64,000 nt of DNA from Pantoea cypripedii (GCF_002095535.1 NZ_MLJI01000001.1:4102412-4166411), one strand, 5' to 3'; counted from the stretch's first letter, positions 10,682-21,877 are shown. Notes: generated from the letters alone by a model not told the origin. Numbers and translations are program-made.

Positions 10682-13015
10682 ATGATGAAAGATTCGCTGA
10701 GCCAGATTATCGCAAGTGAGCTGAAGGCGCGTGACGAACAGGTTGACGCCGCCATCCGCCTGCTTGACGAAGGGAATACCGTGCCGTTTATCGCACGCTA
10801 CCGTAAGGAAGTCACCGGCGGGCTGGACGATACCCAGCTGCGCCAGCTGGAGAGCCGCCTCGGCTATCTGCGTGAGCTGGAGGAGCGCCGCCAGTCGATT
10901 CTGAAATCCATCGACGAACAGGGCAAACTCACCGCCGACCTCGCCAGCGCCATTAATGGCACCCTCAGTAAAACTGAGCTGGAAGACCTCTACCTGCCGT
11001 ATAAACCGAAGCGCCGCACCCGTGGTCAGATTGCCATTGAAGCCGGTCTGGAACCACTGGCCGACACGCTCTGGCAGGATCCGTCGCACGACCCTGAGCA
11101 GCTGGCTGCGGGCTATGTTGATGCCGATAAAGGCGTCGCCGATGTCCGTGCCGCGCTGGATGGCGCACGTTATATCCTGATGGAACGCTTTGCTGAAGAC
11201 GCCACCCTGCTGGCCAAAGTGCGTGACTACCTGTGGAAAAATGCCCACCTGGTTTCCCGCGTCGTCGAAGGTAAAGAGGACGAAGGCGCGAAATTCCGCG
11301 ACTACTTCGATCATCACGAAGCACTCAGCACCGTGCCTTCACACCGTGCGCTGGCGATGTTCCGTGGCCGCAACGAAGGCGTGCTGCAACTGTCGCTGAA
11401 TGCCGATCCGCAATTCGAAGAAGCCCCGCGCGAAAGTCACGGCGAAACGCTGATCGCCAGCCACCTGAATCTGCGTCTGAACAACGCCCCGGCAGACAGC
11501 TGGCGTAAAGCAGTGGTGAGCTGGACATGGCGCATCAAGGTGCTGCTGCATCTGGAAACCGAGCTGATGGGTACGGTGCGTGAGCGCGCGGAAGATGAAG
11601 CTATCAACGTGTTTGCCCGTAACCTGCATGACCTGCTGATGGCCGCACCTGCGGGCATGCGTTCCACCATGGGTCTCGATCCCGGCCTGCGTACCGGCGT
11701 GAAAGTGGCGGTGGTCGATGCCACCGGCAAACTGGTGGCAACCGACACCATTTACCCGCACACCGGCCAGACGGCCAAAGCGGCCACCGCAGTCGCTGCG
11801 CTTTGCGCCAAACATCAGGTTGAACTGGTGGCGATTGGTAATGGCACCGCATCGCGCGAAACCGAACGTTTTTTCCTTGATGTGCAGAAGCAGTATCCGC
11901 AAATCAAAGCGCAGAAAGTGATTGTCAGTGAAGCCGGGGCATCGGTTTATTCCGCTTCGGAGCTGGCTGCGCTGGAGTTCCCGGATCTGGATGTGTCGCT
12001 GCGTGGCGCGGTGTCGATTGCCCGCCGTTTACAGGACCCGCTCGCCGAACTGGTGAAGATTGATCCGAAATCCATCGGGGTCGGCCAGTACCAGCACGAC
12101 GTCAGCCAGAGCCAATTGGCGAAGAAACTGGATGCGGTGGTGGAGGATTGCGTGAACGCCGTGGGCGTTGATCTCAACACCGCCTCGGTGGCACTGCTGA
12201 CGCGCGTTGCGGGCCTGACCCGCATGATGGCGCAGAACATTGTCAGCTGGCGCGACGAAAATGGCCGTTTCCAGAACCGTCAGCAGCTGCTGAAAGTCAG
12301 CCGTCTTGGCCCCAAAGCCTTTGAACAGTGTGCGGGCTTCCTGCGCATCAACCACGGCGACAACCCGCTGGATGCCTCCACCGTACACCCGGAAGCCTAC
12401 CCGGTGGTTGAGCGCATTCTGGCCGCCACCGAGCAGGCGCTGAATGAGTTGATGGGTAATCCTGGCAGCCTGCGTAACCTCAGCGCGCGTGATTTCACCG
12501 ATGAGCGTTTTGGTCTGCCCACCGTCACCGACATCATCAAAGAACTGGAAAAACCGGGTCGTGACCCGCGTCCTGAGTTCAAAACCGCCCAGTTTGCCGA
12601 GGGCGTGGAAACGCTCAACGATCTGCTGCCAGGGATGATTCTGGAAGGGGCGGTCACCAACGTGACCAACTTCGGTGCTTTTGTCGATATCGGCGTGCAT
12701 CAGGATGGCCTGGTTCACATTTCATCGCTGTCGGATAAGTTTGTCGAAGACCCGCATCAGGTGGTGAAAGCCGGGGATATCGTCAAAGTCAAAGTGATGG
12801 AAGTCGATTTGCAACGTAAGCGCATCGCACTCACCATGCGTCTGGACGAGCAACCGGGTGAGAGCAACGTGCGCGGCGGTGGCAACCGCAGTGCGGGTAA
12901 AGAGTCGGCGCGCCCGGCACAGGCGAACAAAGGCCGGGCAAAACCTGCCAGCCAGCCTGCCGGTAACAGCGCGATGGGTGATGCGCTGGCCGCTGCCTTC
13001 GGTAAGAAACGCTAA
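10682..13015 (+). CDS. yhgF: Tex/YhgF, RNA-binding transcription accessory protein
   Basis: This 777-residue protein follows E. coli YhgF (Tex) almost residue for residue. The domain order is an N-terminal helical Tex region, a YqgF/RNase H-like domain ([17 protein letters not shown] near 325-340), helix-hairpin-helix motifs (about 490-560) and a C-terminal S1 RNA-binding domain ([26 protein letters not shown], about 655-720) with a basic tail. Two ATGs occur in tandem (10682 and 10685). The downstream feo genes of E. coli are missing. Confidence 0.96.
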   Translation: MMKDSLSQIIASELKARDEQVDAAIRLLDEGNTVPFIARYRKEVTGGLDDTQLRQLESRLGYLRELEERRQSILKSIDEQGKLTADLASAINGTLSKTELEDLYLPYKPKRRTRGQIAIEAGLEPLADTLWQDPSHDPEQLAAGYVDADKGVADVRAALDGARYILMERFAEDATLLAKVRDYLWKNAHLVSRVVEGKEDEGAKFRDYFDHHEALSTVPSHRALAMFRGRNEGVLQLSLNADPQFEEAPRESHGETLIASHLNLRLNNAPADSWRKAVVSWTWRIKVLLHLETELMGTVRERAEDEAINVFARNLHDLLMAAPAGMRSTMGLDPGLRTGVKVAVVDATGKLVATDTIYPHTGQTAKAATAVAALCAKHQVELVAIGNGTASRETERFFLDVQKQYPQIKAQKVIVSEAGASVYSASELAALEFPDLDVSLRGAVSIARRLQDPLAELVKIDPKSIGVGQYQHDVSQSQLAKKLDAVVEDCVNAVGVDLNTASVALLTRVAGLTRMMAQNIVSWRDENGRFQNRQQLLKVSRLGPKAFEQCAGFLRINHGDNPLDASTVHPEAYPVVERILAATEQALNELMGNPGSLRNLSARDFTDERFGLPTVTDIIKELEKPGRDPRPEFKTAQFAEGVETLNDLLPGMILEGAVTNVTNFGAFVDIGVHQDGLVHISSLSDKFVEDPHQVVKAGDIVKVKVMEVDLQRKRIALTMRLDEQPGESNVRGGGNRSAGKESARPAQANKGRAKPASQPAGNSAMGDALAAAFGKKR

Positions 13016-13141
13016 CAACCTGCCCTGAAATGCGCGGTGGCTGCCTGGTCACCGCGCACATCAGGTTGATAAATCTCCTCATCCAGCTACGCTGAAAAAA
13101 TCCGTGTGAAAAAATGACCTTCCGCGTGGCACAGCGATCTG

Positions 13142-14830
13142 ATGGATATTATCAACGCCTTACTTGATGAGATTTATGCAGGCACCTTCCCCGTGGCGGC
13201 CCGTGAGCGTCTGCTTTCCCATATTCGCGCCGCACGTGATACCGTCAAAATCCCGCGTAAACCGCACTGGGATGAAAAAGATGTAGTGCTGATCACCTAT
13301 GCCGATCAGTTTCGTGAGCCGGAAGTGCCCACGCTTGCCACCTTCTCCCGCTTTTACCAGCAACATCTGCAAGGCACCTTTTCGCTGGTCCACCTGCTGC
13401 CGTTTTTCCCTTACTCCTCGGACGATGGTTTTTCGGTCATCGACTATCACCAGGTCAACCCGATTTGTGGCGACTGGCAGGATGTGGCCGCACTGCATAC
13501 CCATACCCGGCTGATGTTCGATTTCGTCTGTAACCATATGTCCGCACACAGCGCCTGGTTTCGTCACTTTCTGGCGCAGGACCCCGGCTGGGATGACTTT
13601 TTTATCAGTATGCCGCCCGCGACCGATCTCAGCGCCGTGACGCGTCCACGCACATCGCCACTGCTGACGCCGTTCGCAATGGCCGATGGTGCCACGCGTT
13701 TTATCTGGACCACCTTCAGCGCCGATCAAATCGATCTCAACTTCGCCAACCCGGAAGTGCTGATCCGCATGGTTAACGTGTTGCTCGATTACCTGAAGAA
13801 AGGTGCCGACTATGTCCGGCTGGATGCGGTGGGCTACATGTGGAAAACGCCGGGGACCAACTGCATTCATTTGCCTAAAACTCACCAGCTGGTGAAGTTA
13901 TTCCGCGCCATTGCCAATGTGGTCGCACCGGGGACGGTCATCGTCACCGAAACCAATGTGCCGCATAAAGACAACATCGGCTATTTTGGCAATGGCCACG
14001 ACGAGGCGCAGATGGTGTACCAGTTTTCGCTGCCGCCGCTGGTGTTGCACGCCATTCATTCCGGCTCCGGGCGCGCGCTGCGCCAGTGGGCCAGCTCGCT
14101 GGATCTCAGCAGCAATGACACCACCTTTTTTAACTTTCTCGCCTCGCATGACGGCATTGGCCTTAATCCGGCACGCGGTATTTTATCTGAGGTGGAGATT
14201 GTGGCGCTGGTGCGCGATCTGGCGCTGGAAGGCGCGCTGGTGTCCTACAAAAACAATCCGGACGGCACCACCAGCCCGTATGAAATCAACGTCACCTATC
14301 TTGATGCGTTAAATCTCCAGGATGACGATGACCACACGCGATTGCGCCGTTTTCTGCTGGCCCATGCCATCCTGCTGGTCTTTCCCGGGGTGCCCGCGAT
14401 CTACATTCAAAGCATCCTCGGCTCGCGTAACGACAACGAAGGGGTGCGTGCAGCCGGACACAACCGCGCCATTAATCGTGAGAAGTACAGCTTACGTGAG
14501 ATGGAGCAGTTCCTGAGTGGCGGCAATGCGCTGCGTCAGCAGGTGTTTGAACGCCTCAGCGCGCTGATTCAATTGCGCATACGCCAGCCAGCCTTCCATC
14601 CGGATAACCCGATGACGCTGTTCGACAGCGATAACGCCTTGCTGGTGCTACGCCGTCATAGGCCTGACAGCCAGGAAGGTTTACTTTGCGTGTTTAATCT
14701 CAGCAGTCGAGAGGTGGAAACGACATTGCCGCAGGCGCGACATTTTCACGATTTGATCAGCGGTGAGAAGATTGATGGCGGCCAGCCGATCACACTGGCC
14801 GCCTGGCAATTTATGTGGTTACGTGGCTGA
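13142..14830 (+). CDS. GH13_18 glycoside phosphorylase (sucrose or glucosylglycerate phosphorylase-like)
   Basis: This 562-residue enzyme belongs to glycoside hydrolase family 13, subfamily 18, whose members are retaining phosphorylases acting on sucrose, glucosylglycerate (YcjM) or sucrose 6'-phosphate. The catalytic residues are visible: nucleophile D228 in YVRLDAVGY, acid/base E270 in VIVTETNVPH and D337 in LASHDGIG. Region I reads LMFDFVCNH. No sugar transporter, kinase or regulator adjoins it, so the substrate cannot be read from context. The gene lies between tex and bioH where E. coli has feoABC, consistent with an accessory insertion. The TGA stop directly abuts the end of the convergent DUF1471 gene. 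Confidence 0.85.
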   Translation: MDIINALLDEIYAGTFPVAARERLLSHIRAARDTVKIPRKPHWDEKDVVLITYADQFREPEVPTLATFSRFYQQHLQGTFSLVHLLPFFPYSSDDGFSVIDYHQVNPICGDWQDVAALHTHTRLMFDFVCNHMSAHSAWFRHFLAQDPGWDDFFISMPPATDLSAVTRPRTSPLLTPFAMADGATRFIWTTFSADQIDLNFANPEVLIRMVNVLLDYLKKGADYVRLDAVGYMWKTPGTNCIHLPKTHQLVKLFRAIANVVAPGTVIVTETNVPHKDNIGYFGNGHDEAQMVYQFSLPPLVLHAIHSGSGRALRQWASSLDLSSNDTTFFNFLASHDGIGLNPARGILSEVEIVALVRDLALEGALVSYKNNPDGTTSPYEINVTYLDALNLQDDDDHTRLRRFLLAHAILLVFPGVPAIYIQSILGSRNDNEGVRAAGHNRAINREKYSLREMEQFLSGGNALRQQVFERLSALIQLRIRQPAFHPDNPMTLFDSDNALLVLRRHRPDSQEGLLCVFNLSSREVETTLPQARHFHDLISGEKIDGGQPITLAAWQFMWLRG

Positions 14831-15109
14831 TTACTCGTAGACGTCTGCGATGCCGCTAAACTTGCCGTGCTCACGTCCTGCAATCACCAGAAAATATTTC
14901 CCGCCTTTTTCACCCGCCTTCTTCGCCAGAACGGCTTTAGCATCCATCGGCGAGGTGGTTTCATCTGTGGTGTGCACCGTACCAATTTTTTTCAGATGCA
15001 TTTCCTTCACTTGTTCTTTAGTCACCTCTTTGGCCACCATGGCCGCCAGAGTTGAAAACGATACTGCCCCCATCACCACTGCCGCCAAAACTGTCTTGAT
15101 GATTTTCAT
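14831..15109 (-). CDS. DUF1471 (YdgH/BhsA/McbA family) periplasmic protein
   Basis: This encodes a 92-residue exported protein with a signal peptide (MKIIKTVLAAVVMGAVSFSTLA) and the family signature: the KIGTVHTTDETTSPMDAKAV stretch followed by a GGKYFLVIAGREHGKFSGIADVYE-type ending. YdgH/BhsA/McbA proteins are small stress-induced periplasmic or outer-membrane proteins linked to biofilm and stress resistance (family knowledge). A second member lies at 63644-63919. Its stop is directly adjacent to the stop of the convergent phosphorylase gene, with no intergenic space. Confidence 0.88.
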   Translation of the reverse strand: MKIIKTVLAAVVMGAVSFSTLAAMVAKEVTKEQVKEMHLKKIGTVHTTDETTSPMDAKAVLAKKAGEKGGKYFLVIAGREHGKFSGIADVYE

Positions 15110-15205
15110 TAAATTACCCTCACTTATTATTGGCTTTTCCAGGATATGAGCGCATCAGGAACCGGGTTCCCAGAGTTTAATTCCAGAGGCAAACGATACG
15201 GCTCA

Positions 15206-15230
15206 CCCGGAAAGTATTGACCTTTCCGGG
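15206..15230. terminator. Hairpin downstream of bioH
   Basis: A perfect 9-bp stem, CCCGGAAAG with CTTTCCGGG and a seven-base loop, lies 12 bases beyond the bioH stop. No U-run follows on the minus strand, so this may stabilise the mRNA end rather than act as a strong terminator. Confidence 0.5.
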
Positions 15231-15241
15231 AGAATTGCCAG

Positions 15242-16018
15242 TTAGCGCGGCAGGCGGTCGCTAAAGCTAAGAATATGCTGACAAAATGCGTCGGGATGGG
15301 AAATGAACGGCGCATGGGCCGCTTTATCCATCACTACTGAGGGTGAGTGCGGCCAGCGGGCATCCAGCTCCGCCGCGATACGGCGCGGCACCAGACCGTC
15401 CAGATAACCATACAGGCGCATAAACGGTAGCGCGAGGCCATCCAGCGCAGTACGCAAATCAACGTGGCGCAGAATTTCCAGCCCCCCTTCCAGCACCGCC
15501 ACGGAGGGCATCGGCTGCGACAGGACGATTTCTTTCAACTGACGTGCATCCTGGCGGGCGCTTTCGGTACCCAGCGTCTGCAAGGCCAGAAAACGTTCTA
15601 CGGTGCGCTGGAAATCGTTGCTTAACTGCTGCTGAAAACCATGCAGGGTTTCCGGTTTAATACCCGGCCATTCATCACTGGCGGTAAAACGGGGCGAGGA
15701 GGCGACGCTAATCAACCCGCTCACGCGTTCCGGCTGCGTGAGTGCCAGCTGGCTGGCGACCAATCCTCCCAGCGACCAGCCCAGCAGCAGGCTGCGTTCG
15801 GGCAGATGTGGCACCAGTTGTTGTGCCATGTCGGGCAGCGTCAATGCGCCAAAGCCCTGACTGCGGCCAAAACCCGGCAGATCGACCAGATGCAAACGAA
15901 AATGCGGGCTGAGTCTCGGAATGATGTTTTGCCACACTTCGGCATTCAATCCCCAGCCGTGCAGCAGCACAAGATCACGATCTCCCGCGCCTGTGGTGTG
16001 CCAGTAGAGCGAACTCAT
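15242..16018 (-). CDS. bioH: BioH, pimeloyl-ACP methyl ester esterase
   Basis: This 258-residue alpha/beta hydrolase removes the methyl group from pimeloyl-ACP methyl ester, ending pimelate synthesis for biotin. The nucleophile is S82 in GWSLGG. The catalytic aspartate lies in GYLDGLVP and the histidine in KAAHAPF. It is divergent from gntX with only 34 bases between the starts, as in E. coli. Confidence 0.95.
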   Translation of the reverse strand: MSSLYWHTTGAGDRDLVLLHGWGLNAEVWQNIIPRLSPHFRLHLVDLPGFGRSQGFGALTLPDMAQQLVPHLPERSLLLGWSLGGLVASQLALTQPERVSGLISVASSPRFTASDEWPGIKPETLHGFQQQLSNDFQRTVERFLALQTLGTESARQDARQLKEIVLSQPMPSVAVLEGGLEILRHVDLRTALDGLALPFMRLYGYLDGLVPRRIAAELDARWPHSPSVVMDKAAHAPFISHPDAFCQHILSFSDRLPR

Positions 16019-16052
16019 CGGTTACTATCCTGAAAGTGAAAAGGAGGTCGCT

Positions 16053-16730
16053 ATGCTATCAATCCCTGCCCTGTGTTGGCTATGCCGTCTGCCACTGCGG
16101 CTGGCACAACATGGCCTGTGCAGCAGCTGTTTACGCCTGTTGCCTGCGTTACCGGAACTTTGTCCGTGTTGTGGCTTAGCCGCGCGCGCCCATCAGCCCT
16201 GTGGCCGTTGCCTGCAACGTCCGCCACCGTGGCAGTACCTGATTTGCGTCAGCGACTATCAACCCCCGCTCAGCCACTGGGTGCAGCAGCTGAAGTTTTC
16301 CCGCGCTACCGCACTCAGGGTGATGCTGGCGCGGCTGCTTTTGCTAAAGTGGTTAACCATGCGGCGACGTTATGCGTTGCCTTACCCGGATATCATTCTC
16401 AGCGTTCCCCTGCACCCGCGCCGTCACTGGCAGCGTGGCTACAATCAGGCGGCGCTGCTGGCGCAACCTTTGGCACACTGGCTGGGCTGCGATTATGTGG
16501 ATGGCGTACGCCGGGTACGTAAAGCGGCGGTACAGCATGTATTGAGCGCTTCGGCACGCAGGAAGAACCTGCGTGGGGCATTTCGCCTTGAAATCCCGCT
16601 GCGCGGACGCCATATCCTGCTTATCGACGATGTGGTGACCACCGGCAGCACAGTGGCGGAAATCAGCCGCATGTTGCAGGCAGCGGGCGCTGCCAGCGTA
16701 CAGATTGGATGCCTGTGCCGTACCTTGTAG
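16053..16730 (+). CDS. gntX: GntX, ComF-family phosphoribosyltransferase-like protein
   Basis: This 225-residue protein has an N-terminal zinc-finger-like region with cysteine pairs (CWLC, CSSC, CPCC, CGRC) and a C-terminal PRTase-type fold with the PRPP motif ILLIDDVVTTGST at about residues 189-201. The family includes ComF of competent bacteria and E. coli GntX, needed for use of extracellular DNA as nutrient (family knowledge). A strong SD AGGAGG precedes the ATG by six bases. It lies upstream of nfuA, as in E. coli. Confidence 0.92.
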   Translation: MLSIPALCWLCRLPLRLAQHGLCSSCLRLLPALPELCPCCGLAARAHQPCGRCLQRPPPWQYLICVSDYQPPLSHWVQQLKFSRATALRVMLARLLLLKWLTMRRRYALPYPDIILSVPLHPRRHWQRGYNQAALLAQPLAHWLGCDYVDGVRRVRKAAVQHVLSASARRKNLRGAFRLEIPLRGRHILLIDDVVTTGSTVAEISRMLQAAGAASVQIGCLCRTL

Positions 16731-16751
16731 AGCGTCGGCGTTGGGCGTATT

Positions 16752-16776
16752 ATAACCAACTAAATTAGTCAACTAT
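16752..16776. promoter_or_regulatory. IscR type-1-like site upstream of nfuA
   Basis: The 25 bases starting ATAACCAACTAAATTAGTC match the IscR type-1 motif ATASYYGACTRWWWYAGTCRRSTAT at 23 positions; position 4 (A instead of S) and position 7 (A instead of G) differ. It lies 13 bases before the nfuA ATG, within the likely promoter or leader. nfuA is an IscR target in E. coli, so control by Fe-S status is expected; binding here is inferred. Confidence 0.75.
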
Positions 16777-16788
16777 TGAGCAATCGCC

Positions 16789-17364
16789 ATGATCCGTATT
16801 ACTGATACTGCGCAAGAGCACTTCTCAAAACTTCTCTCAAAACAGGAAGATGGCACCCAAATTCGCGTATTCGTTATCAATCCGGGTACGCCAACCGCCG
16901 AGTGCGGCGTGTCTTATTGTCCACCCGATGCCGTGGAAGCGACCGATACCGAGCTGAAGTTTGAAAAGCTGTCAGCCTATGTTGACGAGCTGAGCGCTCC
17001 CTACCTGGAAGACGCGGAAATCGATTTTGTCACCGATAACCTCGGTTCCCAGCTGACGCTGAAAGCGCCGAACGCCAAGATGCGCAAAGTCTCTGACGAT
17101 GCGCCGATGGTCGAGCGTGTTGAGTATCTGCTGCAGGCGCAGATTAACCCACAGCTGGCGGGCCACGGTGGTCGCGTTTCGCTGATGGAAATCACCGATG
17201 ACGGTTATGCCATTCTGCAATTTGGCGGCGGCTGTAACGGTTGTTCGATGATTGACGTCACCCTGAAAGACGGTATCGAGAAAGAGCTGCTGGCAGCCTT
17301 CCCGGAACTGAAAGGCGTGCGCGATCTCACCGAGCATCAGCGCGGCGAGCACTCCTACTACTGA
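16789..17364 (+). CDS. nfuA: NfuA, Fe-S cluster carrier
   Basis: This 191-residue protein delivers [4Fe-4S] clusters, mainly under oxidative stress or iron starvation. The N-terminal degenerate A-type domain (about 1-100) keeps C39 and C44. The C-terminal Nfu domain carries the cluster ligands C149 and C152 in GGGCNGCSM. It follows gntX after 58 bases with its own IscR-like site and is convergent with malQ. Confidence 0.96.
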   Translation: MIRITDTAQEHFSKLLSKQEDGTQIRVFVINPGTPTAECGVSYCPPDAVEATDTELKFEKLSAYVDELSAPYLEDAEIDFVTDNLGSQLTLKAPNAKMRKVSDDAPMVERVEYLLQAQINPQLAGHGGRVSLMEITDDGYAILQFGGGCNGCSMIDVTLKDGIEKELLAAFPELKGVRDLTEHQRGEHSYY

Positions 17365-17373
17365 TTCTTTGCG

Positions 17374-17399
17374 CGCGACAGCGACCCGACGCTGTCGCG
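17374..17399. terminator. Hairpin between convergent nfuA and malQ
   Basis: A perfect 10-bp stem, CGCGACAGCG with CGCTGTCGCG and a six-base loop, is followed on the plus strand by TGTGTTATTTC. It lies 10 bases after the nfuA stop and just before the malQ stop, so it probably ends nfuA transcription. Confidence 0.65.
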
Positions 17400-17403
17400 T
17401 GTG

Positions 17404-19458
17404 TTATTTCCCCCGACGCCCGCCGTTCACTGCCTTCAGCAACCGCTGCACTTCCCCATCTGCAAACATCGTTTCCAGCGTGACGCTGAGTTTTCGTCGC
17501 CAGTTGGGATATTGTTCCACCGTACCCGGCACATTCACCGGTGAGTCCATACCCAGCCAGTCTTCCGGTTGCAAACCCAGCAGCGCGCTCTCCGTCACCG
17601 CAAGAAAACGGTGAATCGCCAGATTGATCGTGGGTGACATCGCAAGTTTCGTCGCCTGTTTAGCGCTGCGCGCAGGTAATGCGCCTGCCTGATGTAACGC
17701 ATCCAGCAGCGCCTGCTTCTGCTTCGCCCGCTGTTGTTGCAGGGATTGCAGCACGCTTGCACCGGGATACAGCCCGAGTTTATTTCCCAGCAACAAATCA
17801 CCTGCCTCCCAGAACCCGGTCAGCGTGGGCAGGTCATGGGTGCTGGCGCTGGCAATGGATTGACGCGGATACTCGCCAGGCAGACGGTAGCTTTCATCGT
17901 GATGTTGCTCAAACCACAGCACCTTCCAGGAAAAAATCCCGCTGTTGCGCAGCAGGCTGACAATCTCTTTGGGCACCGTCCCGAGATCTTCACCGATCAC
18001 CATGCAGCGATGGCGCTGACTCTCCAGCGCGAGGATCGCCAGCAGATCCTGCACCGGATAGGCGACGTACGCGCCTTTATCTGCCGTTTCCCCATAAGGA
18101 ATCCACCACAAACGCAGCAGCCCCATCACATGATCGATACGTAACGCGCCACAATCGCGCATATTCGCGCGCAACAGATCAATAAACGGCTGGTAGCCGC
18201 GCGCGCGCATCACATGAGGATCGAGCGGCGGCAGCGACCAGTTTTGCCCGAGCGGACCAAGACGGTCCGGTGGTGCACCGACCGACGCGCGCAGTTTGTA
18301 GAGTTGCGGATCCTGCCAGGTTTCCGCACTGCCCTGCGCCACACCGACTGCCAGATCGCGATACAAGCCCACCGTCATACCCAGTTGCTGGCTCCGTTGC
18401 CAGCAGCGGGCAAACTGCTGCTGTGCCAGAAACTGCAACCAGCTCCAGAACTGAATCTCGTCCTCATGCTGCGCGCACCATTGCTGTACTTCCGGTAGCT
18501 GTGCGTTGCGCCAGCCTTCCGGCCAGCCAGTCCAGCCCCACGTCTGTTGATCCTCTGCGCAGCGTTCAGCCTGGATGCCGTCAAACGCCGCCTGATAACG
18601 CAGGTGCTCGCCACCCTGCACCATAAACTGCTGAAATTCGGAACCGGGATGCTGTTGGAATGTCTGCCAGGCGAGACGCAGCGCATGGATTTTAAGCTCC
18701 GCTACCGCGCGGTAATCCACCCAGTCACTGGCGCGGGCTTGCTCCAGTGCCCGGCGGGTTTTGGCACTTTTCCACCAGCGTTGTGCCGTGCTGCTACGCT
18801 GGAAATCCTCCAGTTGGCCGACATCGATATACAGCACATTCAGCCAGTAACGCGAGGTGGGACTGTAGGGGCTGGCCATCTCCGGCTGTGCCGGATAAAG
18901 CGCATGCAAAGGATTGAGGCCGACGAAATCACCGCCCTGCGCAGCCACCTGTTCCAGCATCCGTTCCAGATCGCCAAAGTCGCCAATTCCCCAGTTATGG
19001 TCGGAGCGCAGCGTATACAGCTGCACCAGCGCCCCCCAGCGTTTCTCTCCCTGCTCCAGCGGTGCAGGCAAATAACAACGACGGGGTGCGAGGATGATAC
19101 GAGTCAGCCATTGCTGGCGGCCTTTGCGCAGCGTCAGCTGGTGGTAACCCTGCGGCAGACGCGGCGGCAGCGCTAGCACCTCACCGCCCCGTACGCTGCC
19201 CTGCCACTGCTTTCCCTGTTCGGATATCAGCTGCCAGCTGAATTCGCCACTCCCCTGCGGCAGCAGCTGGCGTTTGGCCCGCCCGGCAAACACCTGCACC
19301 GGTGGCAGCGGCGGCGTTTTGCCCGCCGGGGTCGCCATCACTTCCAGCAACGCGCGTTTGGTGTCATCGCTGATGGTGGCGGGTTCGCCTTTGGCGTTGA
19401 TAAAACGTAGCGCGATACCCGCGTCTTGTGCCGCCTGATCCAGTTTGCTTAGCGTCAT
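17404..19458 (-). CDS. malQ: MalQ, 4-alpha-glucanotransferase (amylomaltase)
   Basis: This 684-residue GH77 enzyme transfers maltosyl and longer units between maltodextrins. Family motifs are present: RIDHVMGL with the nucleophile Asp, VIGEDLGTVP with the acid Glu, and STHDLPTLTGFW. An in-frame ATG at 19509 lies inside malP. I chose 19458 because GGAGA lies seven bases upstream and the protein then starts MTLSKLDQAA at the usual point. It begins 13 bases after the malP stop, forming a malPQ operon. Confidence 0.95.
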   Translation of the reverse strand: MTLSKLDQAAQDAGIALRFINAKGEPATISDDTKRALLEVMATPAGKTPPLPPVQVFAGRAKRQLLPQGSGEFSWQLISEQGKQWQGSVRGGEVLALPPRLPQGYHQLTLRKGRQQWLTRIILAPRRCYLPAPLEQGEKRWGALVQLYTLRSDHNWGIGDFGDLERMLEQVAAQGGDFVGLNPLHALYPAQPEMASPYSPTSRYWLNVLYIDVGQLEDFQRSSTAQRWWKSAKTRRALEQARASDWVDYRAVAELKIHALRLAWQTFQQHPGSEFQQFMVQGGEHLRYQAAFDGIQAERCAEDQQTWGWTGWPEGWRNAQLPEVQQWCAQHEDEIQFWSWLQFLAQQQFARCWQRSQQLGMTVGLYRDLAVGVAQGSAETWQDPQLYKLRASVGAPPDRLGPLGQNWSLPPLDPHVMRARGYQPFIDLLRANMRDCGALRIDHVMGLLRLWWIPYGETADKGAYVAYPVQDLLAILALESQRHRCMVIGEDLGTVPKEIVSLLRNSGIFSWKVLWFEQHHDESYRLPGEYPRQSIASASTHDLPTLTGFWEAGDLLLGNKLGLYPGASVLQSLQQQRAKQKQALLDALHQAGALPARSAKQATKLAMSPTINLAIHRFLAVTESALLGLQPEDWLGMDSPVNVPGTVEQYPNWRRKLSVTLETMFADGEVQRLLKAVNGGRRGK

Positions 19459-19471
19459 GGTTTCTCCGGGT

Positions 19472-21877
19472 TTACCGTTTCGCCTGCCAGATGCGTTTCT
19501 GGTAATCACGAATCGAACGGTCAGAACTGAACATCCCGGTGCGCGCCGTATTCAGGATGGCCGCTTTGGTCCAGGCTTCCTGATCTTTCCACAGCGCTTC
19601 CACCTGCTGCTGTGCCGCGATATAAGCATCAAAATCAGCCAGCACCAGCCAGGGGTCGCCATTTTTCGTCAGGCTATCGAGCAGCAGATCAAACGCATGT
19701 TTATCGCCGTCGCTGAACTTGCCTTTCTCCAGCTCTTTCAGCAGACCATCGAGATGTTTATTGGCCTTGCGCAGCTTTTTCGGGTGATACCCTTCCGCTT
19801 TCAGCGCTTTCACTTCATCCACGGTGTGACCAAAGATAAAGATATTTTCCGCGCCGACTTCCGCCGCAATCTCCACGTTAGCCCCGTCCAGCGTACCGAT
19901 GGTGAGCGCCCCATTCAGCGCCAGCTTCATGTTGCCGGTGCCGGAGGCTTCATATCCGGCGGTAGAGATTTGCTCGGAGAGATCCGCCGCCGGGATCATC
20001 AGCTCAGCGGCGGTAATACGGTAGTCCGGGATAAACACCACCTTCAGCTTATCCCCCACTTTCGGGTCGTTGTTGACCACTTGAGCCACTTTATTGATGG
20101 CATAGATGATGTTCTTCGCCAGGTAATAACCCGGTGCCGCTTTGGCCCCAAACAGGAACACGCGCGGCACAAAGTCCGGGTTGTGCGGATCGTCACGCAG
20201 CTGGCGATAACAATGGAGAATATGCAGCAGGCTGAGGTGCTGGCGCTTGTATTCATGCAGACGCTTGATCTGCACATCAAACAGCGCCTCGGGATTGACC
20301 TGAATGCCGGTCACCTGATGGATATATTCCGTCAGCTGTTGTTTGTTAGCCTGCTTGATTTTGCGGTACTTCTGGCGAAAGGCTTTTTTCGTGGCAAAGG
20401 GTTCCAGCGCTTTTAGCGCATCGAGATTGTTGGCCCATTCAACCTGCAAGGTTTCGTCGAGCAGCGCCGAAAGACGCGGATTACATTGCTGCAACCAGCG
20501 ACGCGGCGTGATGCCGTTGGTGACGTTATGGAACTTCTTCGGCCACAGCTGATGATATTCCGGGAACAGATCATTCACCACCAGCTCGGAATGCAGCGCC
20601 GCCACACCATTGACGGCAAAACCGCTGACCACACACAGGTTCGCCATGCGTACCTGGCCATCCGCCACCACGGCCAGCTTGTGCCACACCGCCTCATCAT
20701 CCGGCCACTGTCGCTGCACCAGCTTCTTAAGACGGCGATTAATCTCGCGGATAATTAACATATGCCGCGGCAGCAAGCTGCGCACCAGGCGTTCGTCCCA
20801 GCGCTCCAGCGCTTCCGGCATCAGCGTATGGTTGGTATAGGCAAAAACGCGACTGGTGATGTGCCAGGCATCATCCCAGCTCAGCTGATGCTCATCCAGC
20901 AACAGGCGTAGCATCTCAGGAATGGCGATGGTCGGATGGGTGTCATTCAGCTGAATGACTTCATAATCTGGCAGCTCATGCACGGAACGCCCGGCCAGAT
21001 GATGACGCCGCAAAATATCCCCCACCGCGCAGGCGCACTGGAAATATTGCTGCATCAGACGCAGGCGCTTCCCTTCCTGATGATTGTCGTTGGGATACAG
21101 CACCTTGGTGAGTTTGGCCGCCTCGATACCCGGCTGCTCGGACTGAAGAAATTTGCCATCGTTAAACAGGCCGAGATCAAACGGATGGTCGCTGGTGGCT
21201 TTCCACAGGCGCAGCGGCAGGGTGACGCCATTACGATAACCCACCACCGGTAAATCCCAGGCCTCGCCTTTCAGCCAGAAATCGGGTTGCCAGTAAAAAC
21301 CCCCGCCCTCGGTTTTGACGACTTTACCGCCCATCCCCACCTGCACATCGTGTGCCGCGTTATGCCGGAACCACGGGTAGCGATCACGCTGCCAGTCATC
21401 CGGCGCTTCTTTTTGCTGGCCGTCATCAAACGACTGGCGAAACAAACCGTATTGATAATTCAGGCCATGTCCCATCGCCGCCTGGCCGACAGTGGCCATC
21501 GAATCCATATAACAAGCGGCTAAGCGCCCCAGCCCGCCATTACCGAGCGCCGGATCGATCTCTTCTTCCAGCAACTCGCTCAGGGAAACCTGATGCGATG
21601 CCAGCGCAGCCTGAACGTCGTCGTACCAACCGAGGTTCATCAGGTTGTTGCCCGTCAGACGCCCAATCAAAAACTCCATCGATAAATAATTAACGTGGCG
21701 CTGGCCTTTGCGTGGCGTCAGTGGGGGCTGCGTTGCCAGCAACTCCGCCAGCGCAGCGCTCAGCGCCTGCCACCACTGATGCGGCGTCATTTGTTGTGCT
21801 GAAGAAAGACCAAGGTATTGCCACTGGCGAGTGAGAGCGGCGTCAAAGCGCGCTTTATTGAATTTTTGTTGCGACAT
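19472..21877 (-). CDS. malP: MalP, maltodextrin phosphorylase
   Basis: This 801-residue GT35 phosphorylase releases glucose 1-phosphate from maltodextrins and matches E. coli MalP over its whole length. The pyridoxal phosphate site [14 protein letters not shown] is intact near residue 640, as are the [11 protein letters not shown] and [12 protein letters not shown] stretches. In E. coli the activator gene malT is divergent from malP; here glpR lies upstream on the same strand and no malT is present. The 150-base upstream gap shows no clean MalT box (best partial matches 6 of 10). Confidence 0.95.
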   Translation of the reverse strand: MSQQKFNKARFDAALTRQWQYLGLSSAQQMTPHQWWQALSAALAELLATQPPLTPRKGQRHVNYLSMEFLIGRLTGNNLMNLGWYDDVQAALASHQVSLSELLEEEIDPALGNGGLGRLAACYMDSMATVGQAAMGHGLNYQYGLFRQSFDDGQQKEAPDDWQRDRYPWFRHNAAHDVQVGMGGKVVKTEGGGFYWQPDFWLKGEAWDLPVVGYRNGVTLPLRLWKATSDHPFDLGLFNDGKFLQSEQPGIEAAKLTKVLYPNDNHQEGKRLRLMQQYFQCACAVGDILRRHHLAGRSVHELPDYEVIQLNDTHPTIAIPEMLRLLLDEHQLSWDDAWHITSRVFAYTNHTLMPEALERWDERLVRSLLPRHMLIIREINRRLKKLVQRQWPDDEAVWHKLAVVADGQVRMANLCVVSGFAVNGVAALHSELVVNDLFPEYHQLWPKKFHNVTNGITPRRWLQQCNPRLSALLDETLQVEWANNLDALKALEPFATKKAFRQKYRKIKQANKQQLTEYIHQVTGIQVNPEALFDVQIKRLHEYKRQHLSLLHILHCYRQLRDDPHNPDFVPRVFLFGAKAAPGYYLAKNIIYAINKVAQVVNNDPKVGDKLKVVFIPDYRITAAELMIPAADLSEQISTAGYEASGTGNMKLALNGALTIGTLDGANVEIAAEVGAENIFIFGHTVDEVKALKAEGYHPKKLRKANKHLDGLLKELEKGKFSDGDKHAFDLLLDSLTKNGDPWLVLADFDAYIAAQQQVEALWKDQEAWTKAAILNTARTGMFSSDRSIRDYQKRIWQAKR

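Noticed and set aside
19445..20416. 323-codon frame antisense to malP
   Set aside because: malP is complete and conserved; this is a shadow frame.
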